Source of the DNA: Elysia chlorotica
Lineage: Eukaryota > Mollusca > Gastropoda > Plakobranchidae
DNA length: 64,000 nt
Assembly (NCBI GenBank): GCA_003991915.1
Contig: RQTK01000220.1
Location: 259,322 to 323,321, forward strand
Reading direction: 5' to 3'
Shown: in pieces, positions 1-23,756 of the stretch
How positions within the stretch are numbered: the first letter of the stretch is position 1
Layout of the letters: the number at the start of each line of letters is the position of its first letter
Translations under genes and position numbers: made by a program
Notes under the pieces: model-generated
Told to the model about the DNA's origin: nothing
The model's input: only the letters and a program-made list of their open reading frames with translations
Database searches by the model: none

Positions 1-83
1 TTATTCTAACAACGCCTGGAGTGGACAAGACGAACGAAAAGAACCTGCACTGTTGTGACGCGGGAGTGTTGATCTGAGGGGAG

Positions 84-250
84 CGTCATAGCACTGTGGT
101 TAGAGCGTTGACTTATGACGCTGAAGCAGGAGGTCTGGGTTCGATCCCCGCTTTAGCTCCTCCGCAATCCCTATACCCTACTGGTTGGGTTAATGTCAGT
201 ATAATGTGATCGACCAAGTCCCGGGTAAACCGCTCTGTGGCTCCGTCCGC
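84..250 (+). mobile_element. tRNA-derived SINE copy
   Basis: A tRNA-like head carries a box B matching GGTTCGATCC (about 136-147) and a box A-like stretch ending in GTGGTTAGAGCG (about 97-108). A body follows with CTACTGGTTGGG and GACCAAGTCCCGGG. The same body occurs at 6250-6405 (minus), 14440-14610, 15771-15897, 50385-50585 (minus) and 51695-51850, which marks a dispersed family. It is not a tRNA gene: the acceptor stem does not close convincingly and the family body follows directly. Confidence 0.65.
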
Positions 251-1551
251 GATATAACTTGAATAGTGACGTTTCAGTGTGGTCAGATATCAGAGTTACA
301 TGTGGTGACAAGGAGAAGGCTAGCGCGACAGGCGGCCAAGAGCACTGATGTGAAACTCTAGTAACGGTGCAATAGATTAACAGTATGTACATTACTGTCC
401 AGACACACTGGAGACAATAGTGTGTGGAGAAGGTCTGTGGAGACCTAGACCTCCCTAAGTACAGGCCGTCACCACATTGACCGTGCCAACATAGATATAT
501 TGAAAAGGTAACAGTGATCTATTGCTTTTCAATTTACCATGGGAAGGACAGATCAATGATAACAGGAAAGTATTTTAAACCGTCGCAAATGATGTGTGCC
601 AAATAATGTGAGGATATAGTCACTTTGACTCTAATTGCAATTGTCTGTTTATACCGGAACTTTGTGGGTTATCTGGAACCTGACAGCTAACAGGCCGACT
701 CGATTCTGAGGGCTCTTGAGTATTTAGAAGCACAAAGCTGTGTTTATGTCGTCACGGCGATCATAAGATACCTCTGTGGTCGGTCGTGTAGGTGTAGGCC
801 TGGTTGCCTAGTAGTTTGTAGAAAAGACAACATACTCATGTCAAATGGAGGTCGAAGGGAATGACTGTAGACCAAGAGATGCGTAGTGTTAAACAGATCA
901 TACATCGTGTAGTCTTAAACAATATTAACAATTTTTTATTGTGAATATTTTACTTATACTTTGGTTATCTTTGCTTGCTTCCATTGGAATTGGAATTGTA
1001 TTTTTTCGGCGTTTCTCTAGTTTCCATTTCCCTTTTTTTATACAATTTGTGTGTCTTACTTAACTTTTGTTGTTGGATTGTTTGTGCCAGGCTAGAATTA
1101 TTCACCGTTGCCACAATACAGTGAATATTAATGCAACTATCTTCCTAAAGAAAAATTCTTGGTACACAAGGCCCAAGAGGGCAAGAGCTCCCTGATCTGT
1201 TGTCTTAATGAGCTTTAACCATGAGTGTCTTAGACTTTTCCAACAAGATAGCGGGCCTCAGGGTATCGAAACAGATAAACAACAAAACCAACAAGAAAGC
1301 AGGTCTTAGGAGCGACAAACAACATAAGCAGCAAGATAAAGGGTCTTGGGGTTTCAGCAGCCACAAACAGCACTAGATAAACGGCTATTCCCGCATTTCC
1401 CGTCCACGTCAACATCTGGACTGTCACGTTAAGTCCTTTCGTCTGACAGCCTCTCAACTCCAGAGACATCGGAAAAATCCGAAATCATCGCCTGGGGACG
1501 GCGCTGTAATCTGTCCAAGAGGCACTTGACAGCGGGTCCAGAGAGAGTACA

Positions 1552-1660
1552 TCTTCCCCCCCCCCTCTCTCTCTCTGTCTCTCTCTCTCTCTCTCCCTCT
1601 CTCTCTCTCTGTCTCTCTTCATCTCACTCCTTGTCTCTGTCTTTGCCTCTCCACCATCTC
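1552..1660. repeat. CT/GA-rich microsatellite
   Basis: A run of CT dinucleotides interrupted by occasional G and C tracts. No gene is visible around it. Confidence 0.8.
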
Positions 1661-2349
1661 TCTCCAACTCCTTGACTCTGCCTCTACCCCCCTCAAGTAG
1701 GACTGAGCCGGCTGAGCAGTACAAGCCCCTGACAAGCTGTACCCGGGTACCCCCATGTTCCCCGTCATGCCAGGAGATGTAGCTGACCTGTAGGGCCTTT
1801 CACGCGCCAGTTAAGAGCTTTACCTCACGACCGTTTAGTTTCCCCCCCGCTGTCTAGTCAAGAGCTTTACCACCCAGGCGTGTGGCCGTCAGACTGAAGG
1901 AGATTTGCCACGGTGGAAAATTTTCGAGTTTTGTGGCAATGCGCTCTTTTCATCTGCCATTGTAGAGGAAGTTGTTGTTTTTTATTAGTGTGCTATTAAA
2001 TTCTTCCTCGATTTCTCATCACAAATCACAATGATTTACGTAAAGAAAACCGCACCGAAGTCGACCCCTGACATCCTGTGGCTCTAACAGCCCGTTATAC
2101 CGTCTAATGTCTTGTGTCAGCAACCTCGCACGTAGCTCTGCAGTACTGTGATAAATCTGCACTGTCTGGATTTAAGACCATCAAGATAAACAATACGTGA
2201 AATTGGACGAGTAACCAGCGCCTACCGATGCGGATGCACGCCAGATGGCATATAGGGCCGGTGACAATCTGACGTCACTGACACATGATGGATACAGACA
2301 TCGCTCACAAAAAGCTGATCGCTTATAATCAAACGAATGTCATCAGGGC

Positions 2350-2689
2350 ACGGGTAGAGGAAGGGGGGGGGGGGAGGTTTGTGATGTCCTATGATGTCCT
2401 GGTTTAGAACATTGTGCATTCCACCAATTTGTTTACATCACGAACACTTTGTCTCTATGCTATCTCTTTGTCAACCGACCTCATTAAATCTCTCACACTC
2501 TCTCTTTCTCTCTATTGCTCTCTCTATATATCTCTCTCACTTTCTCTCAATCTCTCTCTCTCTCACTCTTAGGGGTAGAGGGAGGGGGGTTTGTAATGTC
2601 CTGTGGTATCCTGGTTTAGAACATTGTACATTCCACCTATTTGTTTACATCACTAACACTTTGTCTCTCTATCTCTCTGTCTAACTGTT

Positions 2690-2760
<71 letters not shown>

Positions 2761-2775
2761 CTATCTCTTTCACTC
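2350..2775. repeat. Tandem duplication of about 212 bp with CT microsatellites
   Basis: The words GGTTTAGAACATTGTGCATT (2401) and GGTTTAGAACATTGTACATT (2613) start two related units. Each runs through a TTTGTTTACATCAC segment and then into a CT-rich tract; the second tract is nearly pure CT (about 2695-2752). Confidence 0.75.
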
Positions 2776-3374
2776 TCTTATGTCATTTCACCTATTTTGG
2801 ATGTTCTTTATCTAATTTCTGCAAACGTCATTGTAGTAGAAAGCAATCTCCAATGTTAATTATTTGTAAAGGTGCACATGGAGTGAAAAATTAGTTGTGT
2901 CTTTCTCATTGTGTTTTTTTTTTGTCCTCAAACTGAGCACACCAACTCTGTGCATACAAAAGTGTAGGAGAGGCATCGATGTGTAGTTAGACATCTGTGA
3001 GGGGAGGCAATTTTCACTCTGTCTGTTTGTCTATCTGTCCATGTAATGCCTCAATAGCAATGTCCACACCCAGCCAGCCAGCCAGACACAGATAATTATA
3101 TCTGGAGGCGGTGTTGGTATGCCATGTGTATTCTCTCTGATTGTCTCTTTTTAATATGCATGTCTCTGTCGATCTGTATGTCCGCCTGTCTCTTTCTCTG
3201 TCTTTGGGATGCCTAACTATTTGTTTCCGATGAGATTTCATGTACTACTGTTTATGTCCGAAGCACGGACCAACAATTTATTTTCGATTATTATATGACA
3301 TGTGTCGACACATTAACTAAATAAAAGTCCAATTGAATTTAATGCAGTGTGCTCACTCATCCCTCCACCCACAG

Positions 3375-14125
<10,751 letters not shown>

Positions 14126-14199
14126 CGTCACGCAGCACGGGGCGGGGCCGCAGCAGCGGAAAACATGAGGCGACCGCGACTCAACCCTGTGAGTTAAAA

Positions 14200-14280
<81 letters not shown>

Positions 14281-15304
14281 TACAATTTTAGAAGATTTAC
14301 TTTTTTGATCATCTGTATTATTTTGTTTCTAAACAAGCTATCGCAGAAACGGCGTCTACTAAAACTGAGCAAGATACTTTCTGTTGAGAGAGTGTCAAAG
14401 GTGGTAGTGTTGGTTTGGGGTGATTTGGGTGTAGATCGGTTGGTAGGAAGCCTTTGTTCCCCACTGGTTGGATGAGTGTTAGTGTATTGGGATGGGCCTT
14501 TGTATCCCTAATCAATGTTTGGTTCGTAGCACGTAAGCATTGTCAAACTTCAGTCTTGGGACCCGTCTCCACGATACCTCAGTGGGATTCAGAAGACGTT
14601 AAACAAGAAGAGAGATCCAGAAACTACTTTTTTTCTGTTCGTTCTTGAAACAATTTGTGTTTTCTTCAATGTAAGTCAGTGTTTTAATAACTCCAGCTTA
14701 AAAGTTGTTGTGGTCTTTTCAAGGTTTTTCCATCCGCATAGTCATAACCTTTATCCTAGTGACTGCTCGGACACCTAGCAGACCTCAAACAAATCCGTGG
14801 AAAGTTTCTCTCTTAGTCCGCAAATTAGGAGGGAAATATGTTACTAATCCCCCCCCCCCCCCCAAAAAAAAAAAAATTACCCACACACACTCCTAGTATC
14901 ATTTCCTCCATCGTAACGAAAATGTACTCTACTCTAGACAGGATACAAAGAGTTGAGTAGCTAGCGTTAATTCCGAGATTGCTCTCCCGTCCCTGCTGAA
15001 AGTGCGCCAGGAGTAGATCTCTTGGAGAGACTCAAAGCAGTTCCTTCCTCTGAAGTCGGCCAGGTAAATTGTCCTGTAATTCCCTTATGGGTTCGAACTA
15101 ACGAAACAATGATTGGCCGCCGAGGTTAACCATTCGATTCCGCCTCCTGTCTGAATTCAGGGGCAGTAACTTTGTTATAAAACAAGATTCAAAAAAACAC
15201 TCAAACAATAGCGAATTGTCTAACTAGAAAAGTGTTCAATGTAAAAATATGTTTCTGACAGATGGGTGTATGGGGAAAAAATAATAGGCCGAAGTGTGGA
15301 GAGA
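14126..15304. other. Intergenic: 3' flank of the arrestin gene
   Basis: A GC-rich stretch follows the stop (to about 14190), then an (AAT)n microsatellite (14202-14279) and a SINE copy (14440-14610). No AATAAA close to the stop and no coding similarity was seen. Confidence 0.5.
14440..14610 (+). mobile_element. SINE body and tail
   Basis: CCCACTGGTTGGATGAGTGT is followed by CACGTAAGCATTGTCAAACT, CTTGGGACCC and a tail GACGTTAAACAAG. The first two words recur at 15785 and 15860 and the CTGGTTGG body is shared with the other SINE copies. The tRNA head is not clear here. Confidence 0.55.
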
Positions 15305-15349
15305 AGAAGGTGGGGGCAGAGAGAGAGATAGAGAGAGACAGAGAGAGAC

Positions 15350-15380
<31 letters not shown>

Positions 15381-15386
15381 GAGACT

Positions 15387-15420
<34 letters not shown>
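15305..15420. repeat. GA and GACA microsatellite
   Basis: GAGA repeats pass into uninterrupted GACA tetranucleotides (about 15356-15420). Confidence 0.9.
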
Positions 15421-15425
<5 letters not shown>

Positions 15426-15663
15426 GACAGAGCGAGAGAAACAGAGAGAGGGTTGGATTAACGTCCAACGTCAGCAGCAAAGCGATAACGTTGACGGGTC
15501 CCAAGACTAACTTCTGACAACTTTAAGTACTGCAAAACAGGAATAGTTGGGGGATACTATGATTCCTGTCCCAGCCCATCAAATTCTACTGACACACTCA
15601 AACCAGAAGGGGACGAAAGTAGACAAATACATTTTGTTCGATTATTTGCGCCACTTTGTTTTC

Positions 15664-15666
<3 letters not shown>

Positions 15667-15708
<42 letters not shown>

Positions 15709-15752
15709 AGAGAGAGGGAGAGAGAGANNAGAGAGAGAGAGGGAGAGAGAGA
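15667..15752. repeat. GA microsatellite with two ambiguous bases
   Basis: GA dinucleotides with some GGGA interruptions; two N bases at 15728-15729 show unresolved sequence. Confidence 0.9.
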
Positions 15753-15770
15753 AGATGCGTAGCTTACAGT

Positions 15771-15897
15771 TCAGGCCGCCTTTGTACCCCATTGGTTGAA
15801 TGGCTGTTAGTGTATTAGGATGGGCCCTTGTAACCCTAATCTGTTTTTGCTTTGTAGCACGTAAGCATTGTCAAACTTTAGTCTTGGGACCCATCCT
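15771..15897 (+). mobile_element. SINE fragment, related to 14440-14610
   Basis: It shares CATTGGTTGAATGGCTGTTA-type sequence, CACGTAAGCATTGTCAAACT and CTTGGGACCC with the copy 1.3 kb to the left. It stops abruptly at the edge of the next minisatellite. Confidence 0.55.
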
Positions 15898-15920
15898 CTT
15901 ACCTTTCTATTCACCCTGTG

Positions 15921-16325
15921 CTCGCTCTCTATTCATTCTCTTCCCTCTCTCTATCCATCCTCTTACCTCTTTCTGCCCATGCTCTTCCCTCTCTCTATAC
16001 ATTTTCTACCCTCTCTCTCTCTTTCCATCCTCTTCCTTCTCTCTATTTATCCTCTTCCCTCCCTTTATCAATCCTCTACCGCTCTTTATCCATCCTCTCC
16101 CCTCTCTCTACCCATCCTCTCCCCTCTCTCTATCCATCCTCTTTCCCTCTCTATCCATCTTCTTTCCTCTCTCTATCCATCCTCTCCCTGCTCTCTATCC
16201 ATGCAATCCCCGCTCTCTATCCATCCTCTCCCCGCTCTCTATCCATCCTCTTCCCTCTCTCTATCCATCCTCTTTCCTCTCTCTATCCATCCTCTTCCCT
16301 CTCTCTATCCATCCTCTTACCAGTT
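15921..16325. repeat. About 21-bp pyrimidine minisatellite
   Basis: Some 18-20 imperfect units of TCTCTCTATCCATCCTCTTC. The long Ser/Leu/Pro reading frames over it come only from the repeat. Confidence 0.9.
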
Positions 16326-16599
16326 CATCCATTCTAAGTCTTGCGTGATTAATCATCCTTCCTGTTGAAGTTTTGATTTGTTTTGATGGGTTTTTTGAAG
16401 ATTATGTAGCGGTTATTCGTCTGCTGCTGCGGAACTCTGCTAGAGTCGGGGAGGCTAAAACAAATAAGCACAAAAAAATGGAAAGATAAACCCACTGTTC
16501 AAAACGTGCGGCTTGACGTCAACAAAGCCTTGATGTTATGTTGTTTACACACACAATTTGCATTTTTCATAGTGGGGCGGGGTGGGGGAGCCGAATTCA

Positions 16600-16605
16600 G
16601 AGAGA

Positions 16606-16638
<33 letters not shown>

Positions 16639-17063
16639 NNNNNNNNNNNNNNNNNNNNNNNNNNNNNNNNNNNNNNNNNNNNNNNNNNNNNNNNNNNNNN
16701 NNNNNNNNNNNNNNNNNNNNNNNNNNNNNNNNNNNNNNNNNNNNNNNNNNNNNNNNNNNNNNNNNNNNNNNNNNNNNNNNNNNNNNNNNNNNNNNNNNNN
16801 NNNNNNNNNNNNNNNNNNNNNNNNNNNNNNNNNNNNNNNNNNNNNNNNNNNNNNNNNNNNNNNNNNNNNNNNNNNNNNNNNNNNNNNNNNNNNNNNNNNN
16901 NNNNNNNNNNNNNNNNNNNNNNNNNNNNNNNNNNNNNNNNNNNNNNNNNNNNNNNNNNNNNNNNNNNNNNNNNNNNNNNNNNNNNNNNNNNNNNNNNNNN
17001 NNNNNNNNNNNNNNNNNNNNNNNNNNNNNNNNNNNNNNNNNNNNNNNNNNNAGAGGTAGCGAA

Positions 17064-17112
<49 letters not shown>
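16600..17112. repeat. GA microsatellite interrupted by an assembly gap
   Basis: GA dinucleotides run into a gap of N bases from 16639 to 17051 and continue on the far side to about 17110. The gap size may be nominal. Confidence 0.97.
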
Positions 17113-17114
<2 letters not shown>

Positions 17115-17755
17115 GAGGGGAGAAGGGAGAGAACTATACAGAGTTGGAGTACAGAACGTTGCACACAGAGAAAAAGAGAGAGGGGATTGCGAGAGAGCGG
17201 GGAGAACAGTCTACAGAGTCAGGAAGCTGAATTTTAAGTCTAGAAATCTGATGGGTAAAATTTGAAGGCTTTATGGCGGTGGGCTATCAGTATGCATGAA
17301 ATGGTCTGCCTGCGGTTTATCTCATCAGCGATATGACATTTTATAACCCTTATCTCTGACAAACTGCTCCCCACCCATGTCATATTCTTCCCCATCACAT
17401 TTCTTATGTCCAGAGCGCCGCATCGAATTCGCTTCCCAGGGGTAGTTTGTATTCATGAAGAAGCAATCGAGTTGTGTGAGATAAAAAAGATGGAGCATAA
17501 TAGGAGTGAAGGTGGGGAAACAAGGAGTTTGCGGGTTTATTGGGAGGAACTCTTCAATGTGAAAACAATATGTAAGAAGAAGATTGTAGACTTGGAGATC
17601 ATCAATTGTCAAAAGCCTATTGTGATGGTGTTTTGATGGTAGTGATGGTGGTAATAATGATAATTGATAGTTGTGGAGATAGTTATCATGATAAAAATGA
17701 TGCTGATTGTGTACGTGCTGATGATGGTATTGATGCTTACCATGGCGACGACGGC

Positions 17756-17760
17756 TATGT

Positions 17761-17851
<91 letters not shown>

Positions 17852-17876
17852 GGTGGTGGTGGTGGTAGTGATGATG
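17756..17876. repeat. GAT then GGT trinucleotide microsatellite
   Basis: GAT triplets run to about 17836 and change to GGT triplets. The Asp/Gly-rich frame across it has no supporting context. Confidence 0.9.
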
Positions 17877-19379
17877 ATAGTGATGGTGGTGGTGCTGCTG
17901 ATATCCATCGACAATTTATTGCATCCGGCCTGAACGGAGTAAATGAGGATATTTATTTACCTTTACATTGGGATAGACAGTTTTGAAAGGGTATGTGTGG
18001 CATAGACTGTCAAACCAGAAGCTTAAAGATACAGACGATATAGTGATGCATCATATTCGCAGCCGCAAACTTTACGATGATGGCAATGCTGATGACAAGG
18101 GTAACATGTGTAGCTATAGGTTCAAAGTTCTACAACATCACGTAGATTAAGTAGTATAATCCATGACTCACCAAGAACTGAGGCTTCTCGGTGGTTGTTT
18201 AGAAAAGCTGCCCTGCTTAGACCTGGAGCGCTGACGCTTGTCGGAAGGTTTAGAACACAAGGCTAAACAACATGTCAGCCCAGGCGTGTTGGCTCACTGG
18301 TCTGTGGCGTCAGGGTGAGTCAGATGACGCAAGCGTGTGTCATGGCATCAGACGTTACACCCAGTATAGGTGACCGCTCAAATCCCGGTTAATCTAACGC
18401 CGGGGTCCCGTCGTCGTAAGGAAACGCTATTCAAATCTACAGGTCGTTCAACAAGGAGAGAGTTTCGCTTTCTAGATAGACCTCAATCCAACCCGTCAAC
18501 TTGTCTCCATCTGTGGTTGCGCCCCCCCCCCTTCTCCACTTTTCCCTTTTTTTTCTTTTTGCCATACCTTTAATGAACGTTCCCCACGTTTAGACATGAT
18601 ATGGCACTATTACTTTGTATATAATCAAAATTCGTAGAAAAAATGGGAGGGTTGAAAAAACGGATTAGAGGGGGCAATACTCCAATAAGCTCACAAGCAT
18701 AAGCCAAATCAAAACTGTGGACAGAAAGAAAAGAGAAATGTGTGTGTGTCTCTGTGTGTGTATATGGGGGGGGGGGTATTAAAAATATCTGAATACAAAA
18801 CCACTAAATCAATACATAATTTAGCTTACTTGTGTAGTAATGTTCAAATAAAGGAACATCTGTGCCGAAACAAAATGGTAGACGAACAGAATACGAGTAT
18901 GAAAAGCATAACATAAGATCGATGAAGCAACTAAACGGTTCGTCTTTAATCCGGCTTGTGATTGTAAAGAAAAACCGATCAGATTTGGTTTATCCCCAGA
19001 GAATTAGCCAGCCGGCTGTTCGCTGATTGATGTTACGCTTGTGGAGGGAGGGAGGGAGGAGGGGGAGGCTTGAGGGAGAAAACACCTCATTTTGGGGGAA
19101 AACAAGAGCAAGGAGAAGAAATGTATGTCGAACAATGTTTATAATGATTTACGGCGACATAGAGTGAGACAGAAAAAGAGAGAGAGAGCGAGAGAGAGAG
19201 AGACCGGAGTGGTGAGGGAATAGAAAGAGGCAGACAAACCCGCAGACCTGCAGAGTTGCAGGGGTGAAAAAAGAGACAACCAGAATGAGAGACAGAGATG
19301 TACATGAACATACCATGTTCTACTCACCCACGATTATGACTGATAAATATATATACACACACACACATATATATACACA

Positions 19380-19594
19380 CCTATACCTGGGGTATGGGTT
19401 TAATGATTGTTTCCATGATTGTTTAGAAGATCGTTTTCTGCTCCTGACTTATTCCCTTGTTATAAAAATACAATTTCTGCGGCTTTCCTTTCTCTCTCCC
19501 TAACCTATACCTGGGGTATGGGTTTAATGAAGTTTCCATGATTGTTTAGAAGATCGTTTTCTGCTCCTGACTTATTCCCTTGTTATAAAAATAA

Positions 19595-19597
<3 letters not shown>
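19380..19597. repeat. Tandem duplication, 124-bp spacing
   Basis: CCTATACCTGGGGTATGGGT starts at 19380 and 19504. Both units continue with GATCGTTTTCTGCTCCTGAC and CCTTGTTATAAAAATA. The second unit ends in a CT microsatellite. Confidence 0.9.
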
Positions 19598-19644
<47 letters not shown>

Positions 19645-20074
19645 CTCTCTCCCCCTCTCTATATCCATCTCTCTCACTCTCTCTCTCCATCTTCATCTTT
19701 CTTTTTTTTTTCTTTAAATGTTCCACTTACCCTTTTTACCTTTGTTTATTTTCAGAGCAAAAACCTTTTTCCAAGTGTCATTCCATTTGTTTGGAGCAAA
19801 TCCAAGTGGTTACCAACATCCGGTTTCTGCGGCAAAGCGGATGTGACGCCAGCTGATGGAGGAATGAGATCAAGATGGTGACCTGGCTTCTCCCGCCGTT
19901 CAGGGTCGATGATGGCCATGGGGTGGACGCCCGTGGTTGGGTGGGGAGACAGACTGGACTCTGACCCTGCCATACTCTGTCTCTTCAAGTTATGTGTAGT
20001 GTTACAGTCGGTTCTGGCAAAAGATGGCGGCATTGTGACATTGTTGAACAACTTGGTAAACGTTAAAGTGGGAA

Positions 20075-20133
<59 letters not shown>

Positions 20134-22036
20134 GAAAGAGAGAAGATAGAACACTATTGGCATGTATTTTTCAGACAGAAAGACAGCGAGATGCGTACAG
20201 AGAACGCTTTGATTTGGACCGAGAAATTATCTCAGCCTGTTTGTAAAGCGAAATTGTTTACCTTTTCAGAAATTCTGTGTTTGTGTGTGTGTGATTGCGT
20301 CAGTTTGTGATGAGTGAGAGAGGGGGAGGGAGTGGTACTTGAAAATATGCATTTTATTTTTTATTCCTTGTGTGGAATTCATGAAATCCAGATGCAGATT
20401 TCTGTGTCGTTTTCATAAACCATTCATTGTGAATATGGTATCTTGTGGATAAATGCCTAGACTGGAATTACAAGGGGTGGAAACCCATCCTAATTTGACA
20501 GGCCGCCTCATCTTTAAACGGTATTTGCACATCTAGTTTACAGTCATAATGTCAAAACTGTAGGCGAATACAGCACACCAGCTGCTCGCTTACCACAAAG
20601 CATCCACTCTTGTAATGATGCTGCCTCGTCTGTTTTATCGGCACTTGTAACCCAGCATGTTTCAAACTTAGCTAGGACTGGCTTACCATAACTGGTGAAC
20701 CATGACAAAGTTGTAATAGTAGTAATGATTATAAATAGTACAATATAGTAATTATTTTAAATACTGCAATATATTAAAAATTATAAATAATTCAGTAGAT
20801 TCTGTTGCTAGTTTTATTTTACAATAATTACCACAAAAATACAAATTAAAACTCTTTTCCCCGTACTCTGTTCTTATATCAAGACTTAAGACATAATTAT
20901 TATATGTCCAAGGAAAATTTAATTTACATACAACTGTCGCCCTATTTTTTTTTCTTTCGTTCAACAGAACAATTTAACACTTAGCTTCTAACGCCCCCGC
21001 CTCCCTCCCTTTTCCTCTTCTGTTTCCGCTTCCCTCCTAGACTATTTCTCTGCTCAAACAAATCACTGATCTCTGTTTGAACAAGGAATGTACGGTAGAT
21101 TTTGCGATGGACTGTAGAGACCATTGCACTAAGAACACTGGACATTATTTTAGCATTAAATGCTCAGTTCTTTGACTTTAGGGACTAAGTTTGTCTTTAT
21201 AAAGCATTGCATTAAGATGTGCATATTATACCGGTACATAAAAATTATGAAATTTATTTCGTTTCGTTTCCTTAAGCAAGAATATAAATTTCCTAATTTG
21301 TAAATTGTGTGGGTGATACCGATGGAAAGTTCTTCGAATGAAAATATAATAAATGGGGATAGATATGGTAGCAATAGGCGTAACGGTTCCGGTCTAAATT
21401 TGAACAATTTCTGCTGCTGTTGACATGACAACCACCTTCCAGCACTATCTGTCCCATTTTAAACTATCTCTGGGGCTGTTGACATGACAACTATCTTTCA
21501 ACGCTATATGTCCCATTTTGAACCATTTGTGGGGCTTTTTACAACCCTAATGCCCTCCATGTTTACCATGAACGCTCAAATAGAATACCATTTTGACACA
21601 AACTATATATCTCATACACATGTATCTGGCTGTATCTTCAGCGAATCGCTCTGTAATATCAGTGTATGTATTGATGTATCTATTACTGCAATAACTACTA
21701 CATGTATATCATAATCATGTGATCAATGCTACCATGCCTGTGATTTTTATGACTTGCAATACTTATATTATGTCCACTGAGAAAACCTTATTGAGGGTGA
21801 AGCATAACGTTTTCACTCCTCACTGAACTATGATAAAAAACAGCTAAATATTTTAAATGTAATTTACATGATTGTGATTTTCGATATTGAGCCTACTATG
21901 TATAAAATTGCAATAAAACGCATTGATATTAAAGATTCCAGATATCCTTTGTTTGTTTGACAAGAGGCGGTGTCACTCCAGCATGAGTGGTTAGTGAATG
22001 CTTTTGTTGCTGTCGCAAAATCACACTGTTGTTGTT

Positions 22037-22060
22037 GCTAGCTGTTATTGTTGTTGCTGT

Positions 22061-22154
<94 letters not shown>

Positions 22155-22240
22155 GCTGTTGATGATGCTGTTGATGTTGTTGTTGTTCTTGTTGTTGTTG
22201 TTGTTGCTGCTGCTGTTGTTGTTGTTGTGAGTGGTTTTGA
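22037..22240. repeat. GTT trinucleotide microsatellite
   Basis: Long GTT run with a few GCT and GAT interruptions. It gives open but meaningless Val, Leu, Gln or Asn frames. Confidence 0.95.
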
Positions 22241-22284
22241 CAAAAAAGAACATACAAGTATAGAGAGGCAACAGTGAACATTGA

Positions 22285-22560
22285 TCTGAAAATAGAGGTG
22301 ATAGAGGCAAAACTGGAAATAGAGGTGATAGAGGCAAAACTGGAAATAGAGGTGTATAGAGGCAAAACTGGAAATAGAGGTGTATAGAGGCAAAACTGGA
22401 AATAGAGGTGTATAGAGGCAAAACTGGAAATAGAGGTGTATAGAGACAAAACTGGAAATAGAGGTGTATAGAGGCAAAATTGGAAATAGAGGTGTATACA
22501 GGCAAAACTGGAAATAGAGGTATATAGAGGCAAAACTGGAAATAGAGGTGCATTACTCGT
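22285..22560. repeat. 28-bp minisatellite, about 10 copies
   Basis: Units of GAGGCAAAACTGGAAATAGA plus GGTGTATA are repeated with few changes. Decayed relatives continue to about 22670. Confidence 0.93.
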
Positions 22561-22698
22561 AATGCAAAACTCAAAATAGAGGTATTCTATGATAGAGACA
22601 AGAGTGATTGGAAAATGGACATCTATAAAGGCAAGATTGGAGATAGAGATAGACTACACAGAGATAAGAAGACTGGAAAGCAAAACATCGGTGACAAA

Positions 22699-22780
22699 GA
22701 CCATACTGTCGATCAGCGCGCTTGATTAGCTCAGGGTGTTTTGTGACCGTACTGTCGATCAGCGCGCTTGATTAGCTGTC
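22699..22780. repeat. Short direct duplication
   Basis: TACTGTCGATCAGCGCGCTT is followed by GATTAGCT twice (from about 22704 and 22750). The GC content is higher than the surroundings; the origin is unclear. Confidence 0.8.
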
Positions 22781-22901
22781 CGACGCGCAACCAGTACGCG
22801 ACATCTGTCGGACGGGAACCGGAAATGAAAACGACTAGAGGTTGGAACTTCCGGTCTGAGAGTTTTCAAGCGCGGTCTTGGTGCCAGGTCGAATTTCCGT
22901 T

Positions 22902-22932
<31 letters not shown>

Positions 22933-22957
22933 ACTCTCTTTTGATCTCTCTCTTTCT

Positions 22958-22993
<36 letters not shown>

Positions 22994-23756
22994 TTCTATC
23001 TCCCTAGTATGTCTCCATTACATTATTTTTGTTTTCTTCCTCAGTCTCTCTCTGTTACTTAAAAGTATCCTTTTTTTTCTTTTACTCTTCTGGTCGCCCT
23101 TCCCCAAAATCCCGATGAGTTATACAGCAACAATGAAAACAATGTTGACACTATGACAAAGTCGTTGAGGCGGAAAGATTTATTGAACGTGTCTCATTTA
23201 TCTGAGATTCTACCTGCAAAGAGGGGCAATATTTAAACGATGTGGCACTCAGACAGGTCCGAATTTTTTTTAAATAATGTGAATTACATATCAGTGCGAA
23301 ATGTTAGACCATGTGACGTGCAAATTGGAGCAATATTTTTATTTCTAAAAGGAATATAAACAGAGTGACGCGTATGATCGCATCGATTATATGATATGCT
23401 ATAGCTGTAAACAAAATCACTCAGTACGTTTTATTATTTTATTACCGTCAACATGAAGCAGTCAAGGCTTTAAATATAAACAAGTGGTTTTCGAAATATA
23501 TGGCATTAAAATCGAAAAACTTCAAAGGTTACATATGTCTGAAACCACAACACAGACAAATCACATAGAACACCGATGTAAAAAATGATAAAGCAGACGT
23601 TTTACAGTAAATACAAGAATTGTGTCTCGAGTTATATACATGTATCTATGGTTATTATATGCTGGGTTACATGATTCAAGGTTGATTACGTAGATTCGTA
23701 TTAATTGTCATAGAGATATGTACCACCCATTAGGATGGGAGTACAGAGGCCTTATA

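Larger units (their letters stand above)
1..3374. other. Region without a recognised exon (upstream or first intron of the arrestin gene)
   Basis: No reading frame here resembles a known protein. The arrestin gene on the right begins in mid-domain, so this stretch is either its intron or its 5' flank. It holds a tRNA-derived SINE (about 84-250), CT/GA tracts near 1555-1660 and 2480-2770, and a 212-bp-spaced duplication at 2350-2770. Confidence 0.6.
17113..22036. other. Intergenic region, no recognised gene
   Basis: No conserved protein is visible on either strand. It contains a GAT/GGT triplet tract (17756-17876), a duplicated 124-bp unit (19380-19597), CT (19597-19690) and GA (20078-20140) tracts, and AT-rich unique DNA elsewhere. 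Confidence 0.55.

Noticed and set aside
84..160. tRNA gene
   Set aside because: Only box A and B are convincing; the segment continues into a SINE body found elsewhere.
15910..16368. Ser/Leu/Pro-rich frames resembling secreted proteins
   Set aside because: Direct translation of the 21-bp pyrimidine satellite in three frames.
17606..17986. Asp-rich 126-codon frame
   Set aside because: GAT/GGT microsatellite with no splice or family support.
21929..22574. Long minus-strand Gln/Asn/Thr frames
   Set aside because: Products of the GTT microsatellite and the 28-bp satellite in three frames.
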